NCBI RefSeq assembly: GCF_051433195.1 | Contig: NZ_JBHMFT010000022.1 | Coordinates: forward strand, 21,488 to 85,487 | Length of the DNA: 64,000 nucleotides | Direction of reading: 5' to 3' | Origin: Falsiroseomonas sp051433195 | GTDB taxonomy: Bacteria > Pseudomonadota > Alphaproteobacteria > Acetobacterales > Acetobacteraceae | Notes under the pieces: model-generated | The model's database searches: none | Told to the model about the DNA's origin: nothing | Seen by the model: the letters and a program-made list of their open reading frames with translations, nothing else | Shown: positions 1 to 7,943 of the stretch, piece by piece | How the letters are laid out: each line of letters starts with the position of its first letter | Position numbering within the stretch: position 1 is the first letter of the stretch | Position numbers and translations under genes: made by a program

Positions 1-459
1 GCCCTGGCGCCGGGTGGCGGCGATCCGCCGGGCATGCGGCTCGGGGACTGCGCGACGCAGCGGAACCTGAGTGCCGAGGGGCGTGCCCAGGCCGTGCGGA
101 TCGGGCAGGCGTTCCGGGAGCGGGGCATCGCAGTGGGGGCCGTGCTCGCTTCCGGCTGGTGCCGGGCGCGGGAGACGGCGGACCTGGCCTTCCCGGGTCA
201 CGCCAGGCGCGAACCTGTCTTCGATTCCTTCTTCGCCGATCGCGCCGCTGGCCCGGCGCAGACCGAGGCGGCCCGGCGTATGCTACTGGGCTGGTCCGGG
301 CCGGGCGCGCTGGTCGTCAGCACCCACCAGGTGAACATCACTGCCCTGACCGGTGCGCTTTCCGCCTCCGGCGTGGGCATCTTCCCGGCCTCCGGCGAGG
401 GCATCGTGCTGGCCCGCCGGGATGGCGCGTTGGCGGTGGTTGGCCGGATCAGGCCCTGA
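1..459 (+). CDS. Histidine phosphatase family protein, 5' end outside the window
   Basis: The frame is open from the first base of the window to a TGA at 457-459, so the true start lies upstream; the ATG at 34 is internal. The visible part keeps typical elements of the phosphoglycerate-mutase-like (histidine phosphatase) superfamily: a QRNLSAEGRAQA stretch that normally follows the catalytic RHG motif, an ARET segment (SGWCRARETADLAF) and a late STHQVN motif carrying the second catalytic histidine. The RHG motif itself would be just before position 1 and is not seen. The substrate cannot be predicted; alphaproteobacterial relatives are small, often exported or cytoplasmic phosphatases of unknown role. 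It is followed by glpX after a 106-base gap. Confidence 0.75.
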   Translation, partial: ALAPGGGDPPGMRLGDCATQRNLSAEGRAQAVRIGQAFRERGIAVGAVLASGWCRARETADLAFPGHARREPVFDSFFADRAAGPAQTEAARRMLLGWSGPGALVVSTHQVNITALTGALSASGVGIFPASGEGIVLARRDGALAVVGRIRP

Positions 460-565
460 ACCGGCCGCCGGTCACCACCCTGGCACCGCCAGGCCCCTTC
501 CCGCCGGGCCTCGTTCCGGGCAACAAGACCCACACGAACACGCCCGCCCGGAAGGAACGCCCGCC

Positions 566-1588
566 ATGCCCGAGACCGATGCCCAGATGGACCGCCAGGT
601 GCATGTCGACCGCAACCTGGCGCTGGAACTGGTGCGGGTGACGGAGGCGGCGGGGCTGGCCGCCAGCCGCTGGATGGGCCGCGGCGACAAGAACGCCGCC
701 GACGGCGCGGCGGTGGAGGCCATGCGCCGCGCCTTCGACACCGTCGCCATCTCCGGCACCGTGGTGATCGGCGAGGGCGAGATGGACGAGGCGCCGATGC
801 TCTATATCGGCGAGAAGGTCGGGCTCTATGCCAATGCCCAGGGGCCGAACATCCCCGAGGTGGATATCGCGGTGGACCCGCTGGAGGGCACCACCATCAC
901 CGCCAAGGGCGGCCCCAACGCCATGGCCTGCGTCGCGCTGGCGCAGAAGGGCGGCTTCCTGCACGCGCCGGACGTCTACATGGACAAGATCGCGGTCGGC
1001 CCCGGCCTGCCGGACGGCGTTGTGCACATCGATGCCTCGGTCGAGGAGAACCTGACCAACCTGGCCAAGGCCAAGGGCCGCCGGGTCAGCGACCTCGTCG
1101 TCTGCCTGCTGGACCGCGACCGGCACAAGGAGATCGTGAAGCGCTGCCGCGCCGCCGGTGCCCGCATCATGATGATCCCGGATGGCGATGTCTCCGGCGT
1201 GGTGGCGGTGTCCCAGCTCGACACCGGCGTGGATATCTACCTCGGCAGCGGCGGCGCGCCGGAGGGTGTGCTGGCGGCGGCGGCGCTGCGCTGCATCGGC
1301 GGCCAGATGCAGGGCCGGCTGATCTTCGAGAGCGAGGACCAGATCCTGCGCGCCAGGGACATGGGCATCACCGATGCCGGCCGGATCTATTCTATGATGG
1401 ACATGGCGAAGGGCGACGTGATGTTCGCCGCCACCGGCGTCACCACCGGGCCGATGCTGCGCGGCGTGCGCGACTTCGGCAAGGGCGCCATCACCCATTC
1501 CATCGTGATGCGCTCGAAGTCCGGCACCGTCCGCTACGTCGAGGGGCACCACAACTTCGCGCTGAAGCCCGCGGCCTTTACGGGGTGA
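566..1588 (+). CDS. glpX: Fructose-1,6-bisphosphatase class II (GlpX)
   Basis: A 340-residue protein of the usual length for class II fructose-1,6-bisphosphatase, which hydrolyses fructose 1,6-bisphosphate to fructose 6-phosphate in gluconeogenesis (in some bacteria also sedoheptulose bisphosphate). Family motifs are clear: GEGEMDEAPML (residues 69-79) and DPLEGTT (104-110), which bind the metal ions and phosphate. The ATG at 566 is chosen because it follows a purine-rich GGAAGGAA element and gives the normal N-terminus MPETDAQ; the upstream open frame is not protein-like. The stop overlaps the GTG of recJ (GTGA), so the two are probably co-translated. The glpX-recJ pairing is common in alphaproteobacteria. 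Confidence 0.95.
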   Translation: MPETDAQMDRQVHVDRNLALELVRVTEAAGLAASRWMGRGDKNAADGAAVEAMRRAFDTVAISGTVVIGEGEMDEAPMLYIGEKVGLYANAQGPNIPEVDIAVDPLEGTTITAKGGPNAMACVALAQKGGFLHAPDVYMDKIAVGPGLPDGVVHIDASVEENLTNLAKAKGRRVSDLVVCLLDRDRHKEIVKRCRAAGARIMMIPDGDVSGVVAVSQLDTGVDIYLGSGGAPEGVLAAAALRCIGGQMQGRLIFESEDQILRARDMGITDAGRIYSMMDMAKGDVMFAATGVTTGPMLRGVRDFGKGAITHSIVMRSKSGTVRYVEGHHNFALKPAAFTG

Positions 1589-3384
1589 GCGCGGAGCCGC
1601 TCATCCTGGGGGCGCCCGGCGCGGAAGTGGCGCTGGGGGTGCAGCGCAGTGCGCTCGGCCGGCGCTGGATCTGGCGGCAGGGCGATGCGCGCACCGGCCT
1701 CGGCATCGCGCAGCGGCTGGAACTGCCCGAACTGGTCGGGCGGCTGCTGGCGGCGCGTGGCGTCGGGGTGGATGCGGCGGCGACCTTCCTGGAGCCGACG
1801 CTGCGGGCGCTGATGCCCGACCCCAGCACGCTGCGCGACATGGATGCAGCGGCGTCCCGCCTCGCCGATGCGGCGCAGCGTGGCGAACAGGTGGTGGTCT
1901 ATGGCGACTACGACGTGGACGGGGCGTGTTCCGGCGCGCTGACCGTGCGATTCCTGCGCGAGCTTGGGGCGCAGGTGGTGCACTACGTGCCGGACCGGCT
2001 TTCGGAGGGCTACGGTCCCAACGCCGCCGCCATCGCCAGGCTGTGCGAGCGCGGCGCCACGCTGATCGTCACGGTGGATTGCGGCATCGCGGCGGAGGTG
2101 GCGCTGGAGGCCGCGGCCGGCCGCGCCGACATCGTCATCCTGGACCACCACAAGGCCGAAGGCCCGGTGCCGCGGGTGCGGGCGGCGGTGAACCCGAACC
2201 GGCTGGATTGCAGCAGCGGCCTCGGCCATCTGTGCGCCGCCGGGGTCGCCTTCCTCGCTGCCGTCGCCACGGTGCGGGAGATGCGGCGGCGCGGCGCCTT
2301 CGCGACCCGCCCCGAGCCGAAGCTGCTGGAGTTGCTGGACCTGGTGGCGCTGGCGACGGTCTGCGACGTGATGCCGCTGGTCGGGCTGAACCGGGCGCTG
2401 GTGGCGCAGGGGCTGAAGGTCATGGCGCGGCGCGGCCGCGCCGGCATCGCCGCGCTGCTGGAAGTGGCGATGGCGAAGGATGCGCCGACGGCGCACACGC
2501 TGGGCTTCCTGCTCGGCCCGCGCATCAACGCCTCCGGCCGCATCGATGAGAGCGACCTCGGCCTGCGGCTGCTGCTGGAGGACGACCCGCTGGAGGCGCG
2601 CGCCATGGCGGAGCGCCTCGATACCGTGAACAAGCGGCGGCAGGAGGTGGAGGCGGATGTGCTGGCCGCGGCACTCGCCGAATGCGAGCGCCAGGCGCTG
2701 CACGGCCACCCGGTGCTGCTGGTGGTCGGCGAGGGCTGGCACCCCGGCGTGGTCGGCATCGTCGCCGGCCGGATGAAGGAAAAGTACAACCGCCCGGCCT
2801 GCGTCGCCGGCGCGGCGGCGGGCATCGCCAAGGGCTCCGGGCGCTCCGTCGCCGGGGTGGACCTGGGTGCTGCCATCATCGCGGCACGCCAGGCGGGGCT
2901 GCTGGAGACCGGCGGCGGGCACGCCATGGCGGCGGGGTTTTCGTTCAAGGTGGCGCGGGAGGGGGAGTTCCATTCCTTCCTGGACGAGCGCCTGTCGCAT
3001 GCCGCGGACCTGCCGGGTGCGGCCGACCTGGCGGTGGAGGGGGCGCTGGCGGTGCAGGGGGCGACGGTGGACGTCGCCTCCCAGATCGCGCGGCTGGCAC
3101 CCTTCGGCGCGGGCAACGAGGAACCTGTGTTCGTTGTCTCCCGCGCCCGGGTGGTGCGGGCCGACCGGGTGGGGAAGGAGGGCGGCACGATTCGCGCCTT
3201 CCTGGAAGGCGAGGGTGGCGGCGGGCGGCTGAAGGCGATCTGCTTCCGGGCCAAGGAAGGCCCGCTGGCCGCGGCGCTGCTCGGCGGCGGCTCCCTGCAC
3301 CTGGCGGGGCATCTGCGGGCGGAAAGCTGGAACGACAGCGTGACCGCGAGCTTCCATGTGGTGGATGCCGCGCCGGTTGTTTGA
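1585..3384 (+). CDS. recJ: Single-stranded-DNA-specific exonuclease RecJ
   Basis: A 599-residue cytoplasmic 5'-3' exonuclease acting on single-stranded DNA in recombination and mismatch/base-excision repair. The DHH phosphoesterase core is present: DYDVDG at 108-113, VDCGI near 164-168 and the DHH triad at 187-189, followed by a DHHA1 part with GGGHAMAAGF near 450 and a C-terminal OB-like domain. The start is GTG at 1585, overlapping the glpX stop by four bases, which implies translational coupling. Length matches the family (about 560-610). No odd features. Confidence 0.95.
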   Translation: MSAEPLILGAPGAEVALGVQRSALGRRWIWRQGDARTGLGIAQRLELPELVGRLLAARGVGVDAAATFLEPTLRALMPDPSTLRDMDAAASRLADAAQRGEQVVVYGDYDVDGACSGALTVRFLRELGAQVVHYVPDRLSEGYGPNAAAIARLCERGATLIVTVDCGIAAEVALEAAAGRADIVILDHHKAEGPVPRVRAAVNPNRLDCSSGLGHLCAAGVAFLAAVATVREMRRRGAFATRPEPKLLELLDLVALATVCDVMPLVGLNRALVAQGLKVMARRGRAGIAALLEVAMAKDAPTAHTLGFLLGPRINASGRIDESDLGLRLLLEDDPLEARAMAERLDTVNKRRQEVEADVLAAALAECERQALHGHPVLLVVGEGWHPGVVGIVAGRMKEKYNRPACVAGAAAGIAKGSGRSVAGVDLGAAIIAARQAGLLETGGGHAMAAGFSFKVAREGEFHSFLDERLSHAADLPGAADLAVEGALAVQGATVDVASQIARLAPFGAGNEEPVFVVSRARVVRADRVGKEGGTIRAFLEGEGGGGRLKAICFRAKEGPLAAALLGGGSLHLAGHLRAESWNDSVTASFHVVDAAPVV

Positions 3385-3457
3385 GACCGGTCGGGTGAAT
3401 CGCTTGGTAACAATGCCGGGCTTGAATGGCAGCCCCGCGGGGGCAACATCACGCTCG

Positions 3458-3757
3458 ATGGAAACGCACCGAACCCCGCCCGTCCTCGACATGACGCCCG
3501 AGGGCGATTTCCGCCAGCCGCCGACCCCGCCGCGTCCCGGCAAGCTGGACCGCTTCCTGGGCCGCGTCGGCGGCGTGGCGATCCTGGTGGCGCTGGTCGC
3601 CGGCGGGCTGCTGCTGGCCTCGCTGGCCGTGGTGTTCGTCGGGTTGATCCTGCCGGTGCTGCTGGTGGCCGGGCTGATCGGCGCCGGGTCGCTGTGGTGG
3701 CGGATGCGCCGGGCGAAGCAGCAGGGCCGGCCCGTCTTCGTCGTGATGCGCCGCTGA
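3458..3757 (+). CDS. Small membrane protein, unknown
   Basis: A 99-residue protein with a proline-rich cytoplasm-like N-terminus (TPEGDFRQPPTPPRPGK) and two predicted hydrophobic segments, near residues 37-55 and 56-76, ending in a short basic tail (RMRRAKQQGR). I do not recognise a family. The ATG at 3458 is preferred; a second ATG at 3491 is also possible, and neither has a strong ribosome-binding site. The next small membrane gene overlaps its 3' end, so the two are likely expressed together. Confidence 0.55.
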   Translation: METHRTPPVLDMTPEGDFRQPPTPPRPGKLDRFLGRVGGVAILVALVAGGLLLASLAVVFVGLILPVLLVAGLIGAGSLWWRMRRAKQQGRPVFVVMRR

Positions 3758-4086
3758 CGCGGGCGCCGTTCCGGGTCGAACCGGCCCGGCTCTACCAGGT
3801 TTCCGCGCGCGGCACGGCCTGGACCGAGGGTGACCCGGCCGAGGCCGCCGCGCGCCTGCGCCGGATGCGCTGGCTGTTCGGCATCGGCATCGCGGTGAAT
3901 GCGCTGACCTGGACGGCGGCCGGCGCCGCGCTGGTGCTGGGCGGCCAGGCCTGGGGCGCCGGCTTCGGGCTTCTTGCGGTGCTGACGGCGCCGCTGCTGG
4001 CCTTGCCGGCCCTGGCCGAGGCGGCGGCATGGCGCCGCGCGCGGCGCTCGCACCGCCAGCGCCCACCCAACTTCCCGGCGCGGTAG
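3694..4086 (+). CDS. Small membrane protein overlapping its upstream neighbour
   Basis: A frame of up to 130 residues with two hydrophobic segments (LFGIGIAVNALTWTAAGAAL and a following AGFGLLAVLTAPLLALPALA stretch) and a basic tail. The product is unknown. The start is uncertain: GTG codons at 3694 and 3697 lie inside the upstream gene, and a CTG at 3754 overlapping that gene's TGA would give about 110 residues. The sequence before the first membrane segment (YQVSARGTAWTEGDPAEAAARL) looks like a real soluble lead-in, which supports coding. It probably ends a short operon with the previous gene. Confidence 0.5.
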   Translation: MVADAPGEAAGPARLRRDAPLTRAPFRVEPARLYQVSARGTAWTEGDPAEAAARLRRMRWLFGIGIAVNALTWTAAGAALVLGGQAWGAGFGLLAVLTAPLLALPALAEAAAWRRARRSHRQRPPNFPAR

Positions 4087-4093
4087 GGCCTCC

Positions 4094-5131
4094 TCAGGCA
4101 GCCGCCGCCATCGGCAGCGCGGCGTGTGCCTCCGCCAGCAGCCGGTACGAGTCCCGGCGCGCCTCCGCATCGTGACAGGGCGTCAGCACCGCGACTTCCT
4201 CCACCCCCTGCGCCGCCGCCATCTCCCGCAGCCGCGCCACCACCTGCTCCGGCGCGCCGACCAGGGCGCGGGCGCGCATGCGCTCGATCCGGGCGAGGTC
4301 GTCCGGCGTATAGGGGTAGGACTCGGCCTCCTCCAGGCTCGGCAGCGGCGGGTAGATGCCGCGGTCGCGCGACAGGCGCCACAGGGCGCGGGACTGGAAC
4401 TGGCGGATCGCCTCGGCCTCGGTCGCGGCGGTCAGGGCGAAGACGGCCAGCGCGCCCTTCGGTGTCGCGAGGCGGCCGGGGGTGGCGGGGTGCGGGCGAA
4501 ACCCTTCGCGGTAGAGCGCCATCGCCTCGGCGCTGCCGCGTCCGTCGGTGATGAAATGGGCGAAGCAGTAGGGCAGGCCGAAATAGGCGGCGAGCTGCGC
4601 GCCGAAATCGGAACTGCCGAGGATCCACACCTCCGGCCGCGTCGGGATGTCCGGATTGGCGGTGACCATGCGGAAGGGATGGCTTTCCGGCAGTCCGTCG
4701 CCGAGCCAGCCCATCAGGTCCTGCACGAGCTGCGGAAAGCGGTCCGCCGCCTGCGCCGCATCCGGGTTCAGCGCATAGGCGGTGCGGCCATCGGAGCCCG
4801 GGGCACGGCCGACGCCGAGGTCGATGCGGCCGGGCGCGATCGCCTCCAGCACCCGGAACTGCTCGGCGATCTTCAGGGCGGAGTAGTGCGGCAGCATGAT
4901 GCCGGCGGTGCCGATGCGGATGCGCTGCGTGGTGGCGGCGATGGCGGCGACCAGGATCTCGGGCGCGGTGCCGGCGTGGGAGGCGCTGTTGTGGTGCTCG
5001 GCCAGCCAATAGCGGCGATAGCCCCACTGGTCGGCCAGCTTCGCCAGCGCCAGCGTCTCCCGGATCGCCTCGTCGGCGCCGCGGCCGGAGGCGATGGTGG
5101 ATTGGTCGAGAATGGACAGGCTGAGCGGCAT
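4094..5131 (-). CDS. LLM-class flavin-dependent oxidoreductase (luciferase-like monooxygenase)
   Basis: A 345-residue protein of the bacterial luciferase-like superfamily, group 1 (similar to YhbW/alkanal monooxygenase-alpha-like proteins), expected to use FMNH2 supplied by a separate reductase. Recognisable features are the N-terminal MPLSLSILDQSTI start, WLAEHHNSASHAGTAPEIL and RIRIGTAGIMLPHYSALKIAEQFRVLEAIAPGRIDLGVGR-type signatures of the flavin barrel. The ATG at 5131 is chosen because GGAGGG lies seven bases before it; the frame continues upstream but not as protein. The substrate cannot be inferred. It diverges from the deaminase gene with a short shared upstream region. Confidence 0.88.
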   Translation of the reverse strand: MPLSLSILDQSTIASGRGADEAIRETLALAKLADQWGYRRYWLAEHHNSASHAGTAPEILVAAIAATTQRIRIGTAGIMLPHYSALKIAEQFRVLEAIAPGRIDLGVGRAPGSDGRTAYALNPDAAQAADRFPQLVQDLMGWLGDGLPESHPFRMVTANPDIPTRPEVWILGSSDFGAQLAAYFGLPYCFAHFITDGRGSAEAMALYREGFRPHPATPGRLATPKGALAVFALTAATEAEAIRQFQSRALWRLSRDRGIYPPLPSLEEAESYPYTPDDLARIERMRARALVGAPEQVVARLREMAAAQGVEEVAVLTPCHDAEARRDSYRLLAEAHAALPMAAAA

Positions 5132-5201
5132 GATGGACCCTCCGGACCGCCAAGGTGGGGCCTTCGCCCCGTCGCGTCGAGGCTTTGGGTCGAGGTTGCT
5201 G

Positions 5202-5672
5202 ATGACCGAGGAAGACTTCATGCGCCACGCCATCGCGCTGTCCCGCCAGGGGATGGCGGATGGCGCCGGCGGGCCGTTCGGCGCGGTGGTGGTGCTGGAC
5301 GGGCAGGTGGTGGCGGAGGGGTGGAACCAGGTCACCTCCACGAATGATCCGACCGCCCATGCGGAGGTGGTGGCGATCCGCCGCGCCTGCACCGCGCTGG
5401 GCCGCTTCGACCTGCGGGGCGCCACGGTCTACACCAGCTGCGAGCCCTGCCCGATGTGCCTGGCGGCGCTGTACTGGTCGCGCTGCGATGCGGTGGTCTA
5501 TGCGAATGACCGGCAGCAGGCGGCGGCGATCGGCTTCGACGACGAGTTCCTGTACGCGGAGGTCGCGAAGCCGGTCGCGGCGCGCAGCCTGCCGATGCGG
5601 CGGCTGCTGGGGGCGGAGGCGGCGGAGGTGTTTGCCGAGTGGTCGGGGAAGGTGGATCGGGTGCCCTACTGA
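5202..5672 (+). CDS. guaD: Nucleoside/guanine deaminase, GuaD-like
   Basis: A 156-residue zinc-dependent deaminase of the cytidine-deaminase fold. Zinc ligands are H53 (TAHAEVVAIR; E55 is the proton shuttle), C83 and C86 (TSCEPCPMC). Length, the GGPFGAVVVLDG opening, NDPTAHAEV and the FDDEFLYAEVAKP segment resemble Bacillus-type guanine deaminase GuaD (guanine to xanthine), so purine salvage or nitrogen use is likely. Other purine or pyrimidine bases remain possible. The ATG at 5202 is chosen because it gives the family N-terminus (MTEEDFMRHAI). Confidence 0.85.
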   Translation: MTEEDFMRHAIALSRQGMADGAGGPFGAVVVLDGQVVAEGWNQVTSTNDPTAHAEVVAIRRACTALGRFDLRGATVYTSCEPCPMCLAALYWSRCDAVVYANDRQQAAAIGFDDEFLYAEVAKPVAARSLPMRRLLGAEAAEVFAEWSGKVDRVPY

Positions 5673-5684
5673 GGCCAGCCCGTC

Positions 5685-6977
5685 CTACCCCGCCACCCGC
5701 CCGAACACCGCCGTCAGCACCGCATACAGCACCCCGCCCACCAGGAAGCCCACCAGCGTCCCGTTCATGCGGACATACTGCAGGTCCTTGCCGACCCGCA
5801 GCTCGATCTTCTCCGTCACCGTCGCGGTATCCCAGTTCCGCACCACCCCCGCGATGAACTCCGAAAGCTGGCTGCGGGCGCGGGGCAGCAGGGCGATCAG
5901 GGCGCGTTCGGCGCCGCGGTTCAGGCGCAGCCGGGCGGCCTCGTCGCCCTCCAGCATGGTGCCGATGTTGGCCAGAGCCGATTGCAGCGCCTGCACGGTG
6001 CGGCCGTTGGGGTTGGTGGCGTCGGCTTCCAGCGCGGTGCGCAGCCGGCCCCAGATGTCCATCAGCCAGCCGGCCACGGCGGGGTGAGAGACCGCTTCCC
6101 GCAATGCGCGGCCGACGGCGGCGGCGCGTTCCGGGTCGGTCTCCAGCCGGTGGATCTCGGCGCGGATCCAGGCCTCGAAGGCGGCCCGCAGGTCGCTGTC
6201 GCCGGGCTGCACGCGGTCCAGCTCGGCGTTCAGGGCGGACAGCACGCGGCGCGCGATGCCGGCGCCGGCGAACCAGCCGACCAGGGCGCCGCCCTCCGCC
6301 CGCACCCGCGCGGCGATGGCGGCCTGCAACTGGTCCTCCTTCGCCGCCAGCACGGCCTTGAGCTGGCCGACGGCGAGGTCGAACACCTCCTGGTGCCGGC
6401 CGCCCTCGATCAGCGCGGTCAGGGCGCGGGCCAGGACGCGGGCGGCGCCGGGGCCGCCGGCGAGGCGCGGCAGCAGGCGGGCGAGCAGGCGCCGCGCGCG
6501 GCCATCCTCCAGGCTCGCCAGGATGCGGGGCAGGGAATTGGCGAGCGCGGCGGCGGCCGGCTGCACCGCCTCGGGGTCCGAGAAGAAGTCACCCAGCACG
6601 CGCGCCAGGTCCACCTTGGACAGCACCCGGGAAACCTCGGCTTCCGTGAAGACGTGGTTGGCGACGAAGCGGCCGAGCCCGGCGCCCAGCCTTTCCTTCT
6701 GCATCGGGATGATGGCGGTGTGCGGGATGGGCAGGCCGAGCGGGTGGCGGAACAGCGCCGTCACCGCGAACCAGTCGGCGATGCCGCCGACCACGCCGGC
6801 CTTGGCGGCGGCCTGCAACAGGTCCGTGCCGTAGCCTGGCGGCAGGGCGTAGCTGCCCAGCAGCAGCCCGCCCATGCCGGCCAGCAGGCCGTTGGCGGCG
6901 GTGCGGTGGCGGCGCAGGCCGCGGCGCAGGGCGTCGTCGGGGTCGAGGGGCGAGGGGGGAGGGGGGCTGTCCTGCAT
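5685..6977 (-). CDS. DUF445 family membrane-anchored protein
   Basis: A 430-residue DUF445 protein (YjiN/YheB relatives). After a proline-rich start it has a glycine-rich hydrophobic segment (ANGLLAGMGGLLLGSYAL) and the family signature GVVGGIADWFAVTALFRHPLGLPIPHTAIIPMQK. A long helical domain follows, and it ends in a hydrophobic helix (GTLVGFLVGGVLYAVLTAVFG). The function of the family is unknown; members are inner-membrane proteins. The ATG at 6977 overlaps by one base (TGATG) the stop of a short open stretch upstream (see findings), hinting that another gene once preceded it. Confidence 0.9.
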   Translation of the reverse strand: MQDSPPPPSPLDPDDALRRGLRRHRTAANGLLAGMGGLLLGSYALPPGYGTDLLQAAAKAGVVGGIADWFAVTALFRHPLGLPIPHTAIIPMQKERLGAGLGRFVANHVFTEAEVSRVLSKVDLARVLGDFFSDPEAVQPAAAALANSLPRILASLEDGRARRLLARLLPRLAGGPGAARVLARALTALIEGGRHQEVFDLAVGQLKAVLAAKEDQLQAAIAARVRAEGGALVGWFAGAGIARRVLSALNAELDRVQPGDSDLRAAFEAWIRAEIHRLETDPERAAAVGRALREAVSHPAVAGWLMDIWGRLRTALEADATNPNGRTVQALQSALANIGTMLEGDEAARLRLNRGAERALIALLPRARSQLSEFIAGVVRNWDTATVTEKIELRVGKDLQYVRMNGTLVGFLVGGVLYAVLTAVFGRVAG

Positions 6978-7007
6978 CAGGCGCGCAGGTAGTCCGCCGG
7001 GAGGGCT

Positions 7008-7036
7008 TTGCCCAGCACCTTCTCGACCGCTATAGG
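7008..7036 (+). promoter_or_regulatory. Putative sigma-70 promoter for the zinc transporter operon
   Basis: TTGCCC at 7008-7013 and TATAGG at 7031-7036 are separated by exactly 17 bases. The expected transcription start falls near 7042-7044, immediately before the Zur-like palindrome and only about 15 bases from the first ATG. Prediction from sequence alone. Confidence 0.5.
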
Positions 7037-7044
7037 GGTGTGAC

Positions 7045-7057
7045 GTTATAAGGTAAC
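7045..7057. promoter_or_regulatory. Putative Zur operator
   Basis: The 13-base sequence GTTATAAGGTAAC matches 10 of 12 defined positions of the Zur-type palindrome GTTATANTATAAC that I recall for proteobacteria. It sits just downstream of the predicted -10 box. It also covers the AAGG ribosome-binding element (7050-7053) of the small gene starting at 7059, so a bound repressor would block the start of the transcript. The assignment rests on motif similarity and the downstream zinc-type ABC genes. Confidence 0.5.
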
Positions 7058-7058
7058 C

Positions 7059-7178
7059 ATGCGCATCTCGATCCCCGATCCCCTCGCCCTGTCCTCCGGT
7101 GCCGGCGCCCGGCTGTTGCTGGCGCTCGGCGTGCTGGCGGGGCTGTGGGCGGCCGTCGCCTGGGCGTTGGCACTATGA
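7059..7178 (+). CDS. 39-residue membrane peptide preceding the zinc ABC transporter
   Basis: Short gene: ATG at 7059 with AAGG five bases upstream, TGA at 7176-7178. It encodes MRISIPDPLALSSG followed by one strongly hydrophobic segment (residues 17-39, rich in Leu, Ala and Trp) that ends at the stop codon. It could be a small accessory membrane peptide of the transporter or a leader whose translation drives the downstream genes. The ATPase start codon at 7192 is only 13 bases after its stop. I know of no named family. Coding is supported by its own start signal and an amphipathic-then-hydrophobic layout, not by homology. Confidence 0.45.
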   Translation: MRISIPDPLALSSGAGARLLLALGVLAGLWAAVAWALAL

Positions 7179-7191
7179 GGGGACCGGCGGC

Positions 7192-7941
7192 ATGAGGGGG
7201 CCGGCGGTCGAACTCGCCGACCTGACGGCGACGCATCAGCGGCATCCGGCGGTGCATCACGTCTCCGCGCGCTTCGCGCCGGGCAGCCTGGCGGCGATCG
7301 TCGGGCCGAATGGGGCGGGCAAGACCACGCTGCTGCGCACCATCGCCGGGCTGCACAAGGTGGATGCCGGGCGGGTCGCCATCTCCGGCGTGAAGCCGCG
7401 CATCGCCCTGCTGCCGCAGCAATCCGGCATGGACCGGGGCTTTCCGATCCTGTGCCTCGATGTGGTGCTGCAGGGGCTGTGGTCGCGGCTCGGCGCCTTC
7501 CGCGGGACTGGCCCGGCGGACCGTGACCGGGCGTTGGCGGCGCTGGAGGCGGTGGGCCTGGGCGGGTTTGCCCGACGCCCCGTCGGTGCGATGTCCGCCG
7601 GGCAGTTCCAGCGCCTGCTGTTCGCCCGGCTGCTGGTGCAGGACGCCGACCTCATCCTGCTGGACGAGCCGTTCAACGCCGTCGATGCCCGCACCGCCGC
7701 GGACCTGCTGGCCGTGCTGCGGCGCTGGCATGGCGAGGGCCGCACCGTGCTGGCGGTGCTGCACGACCTCGATCTGGTGCAGCGCGAATTCCCGGACTGC
7801 CTGCTGCTGGCGCGGGAGGCGATTGCCTGCGGGCCGACCGCGGAGGTGTTGTCCGCCAGCAACCGCCTGCGCGCCCGCATGATGGCCGAGGCCTGGGACG
7901 AAGCCGCCCCCGCCTGCGAGTCCACCAGCCGGGCGGCCTGA
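7192..7941 (+). CDS. znuC: Zinc/metal ABC transporter ATP-binding protein, ZnuC-like
   Basis: A 249-residue ABC ATPase of the metal (zinc/manganese) uptake family. It has Walker A GPNGAGKTT at 38-46, a Q-loop (ALLPQQSGMDRGFPILCLDVVLQG, typical of the Znu/Mnt subfamily), signature MSAGQFQR, Walker B LILLDEPFNAVD and H-loop HDLD. Start ATG at 7192 with GAGGGG upstream. The next gene is the matching permease, starting two bases after its stop. No periplasmic binding protein (ZnuA) gene is adjacent. Zinc rather than manganese is favoured by the Zur-like operator upstream of the operon. Confidence 0.85.
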   Translation: MRGPAVELADLTATHQRHPAVHHVSARFAPGSLAAIVGPNGAGKTTLLRTIAGLHKVDAGRVAISGVKPRIALLPQQSGMDRGFPILCLDVVLQGLWSRLGAFRGTGPADRDRALAALEAVGLGGFARRPVGAMSAGQFQRLLFARLLVQDADLILLDEPFNAVDARTAADLLAVLRRWHGEGRTVLAVLHDLDLVQREFPDCLLLAREAIACGPTAEVLSASNRLRARMMAEAWDEAAPACESTSRAA

Positions 7942-7943
7942 CC

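Noticed and set aside
1534..4170. An 878-codon minus-strand frame opposite recJ
   Set aside because: It is antisense to glpX/recJ and the small membrane genes, rich in Arg, Gly and His, and has no domain. At this GC content long antisense frames arise because stop codons are rare.
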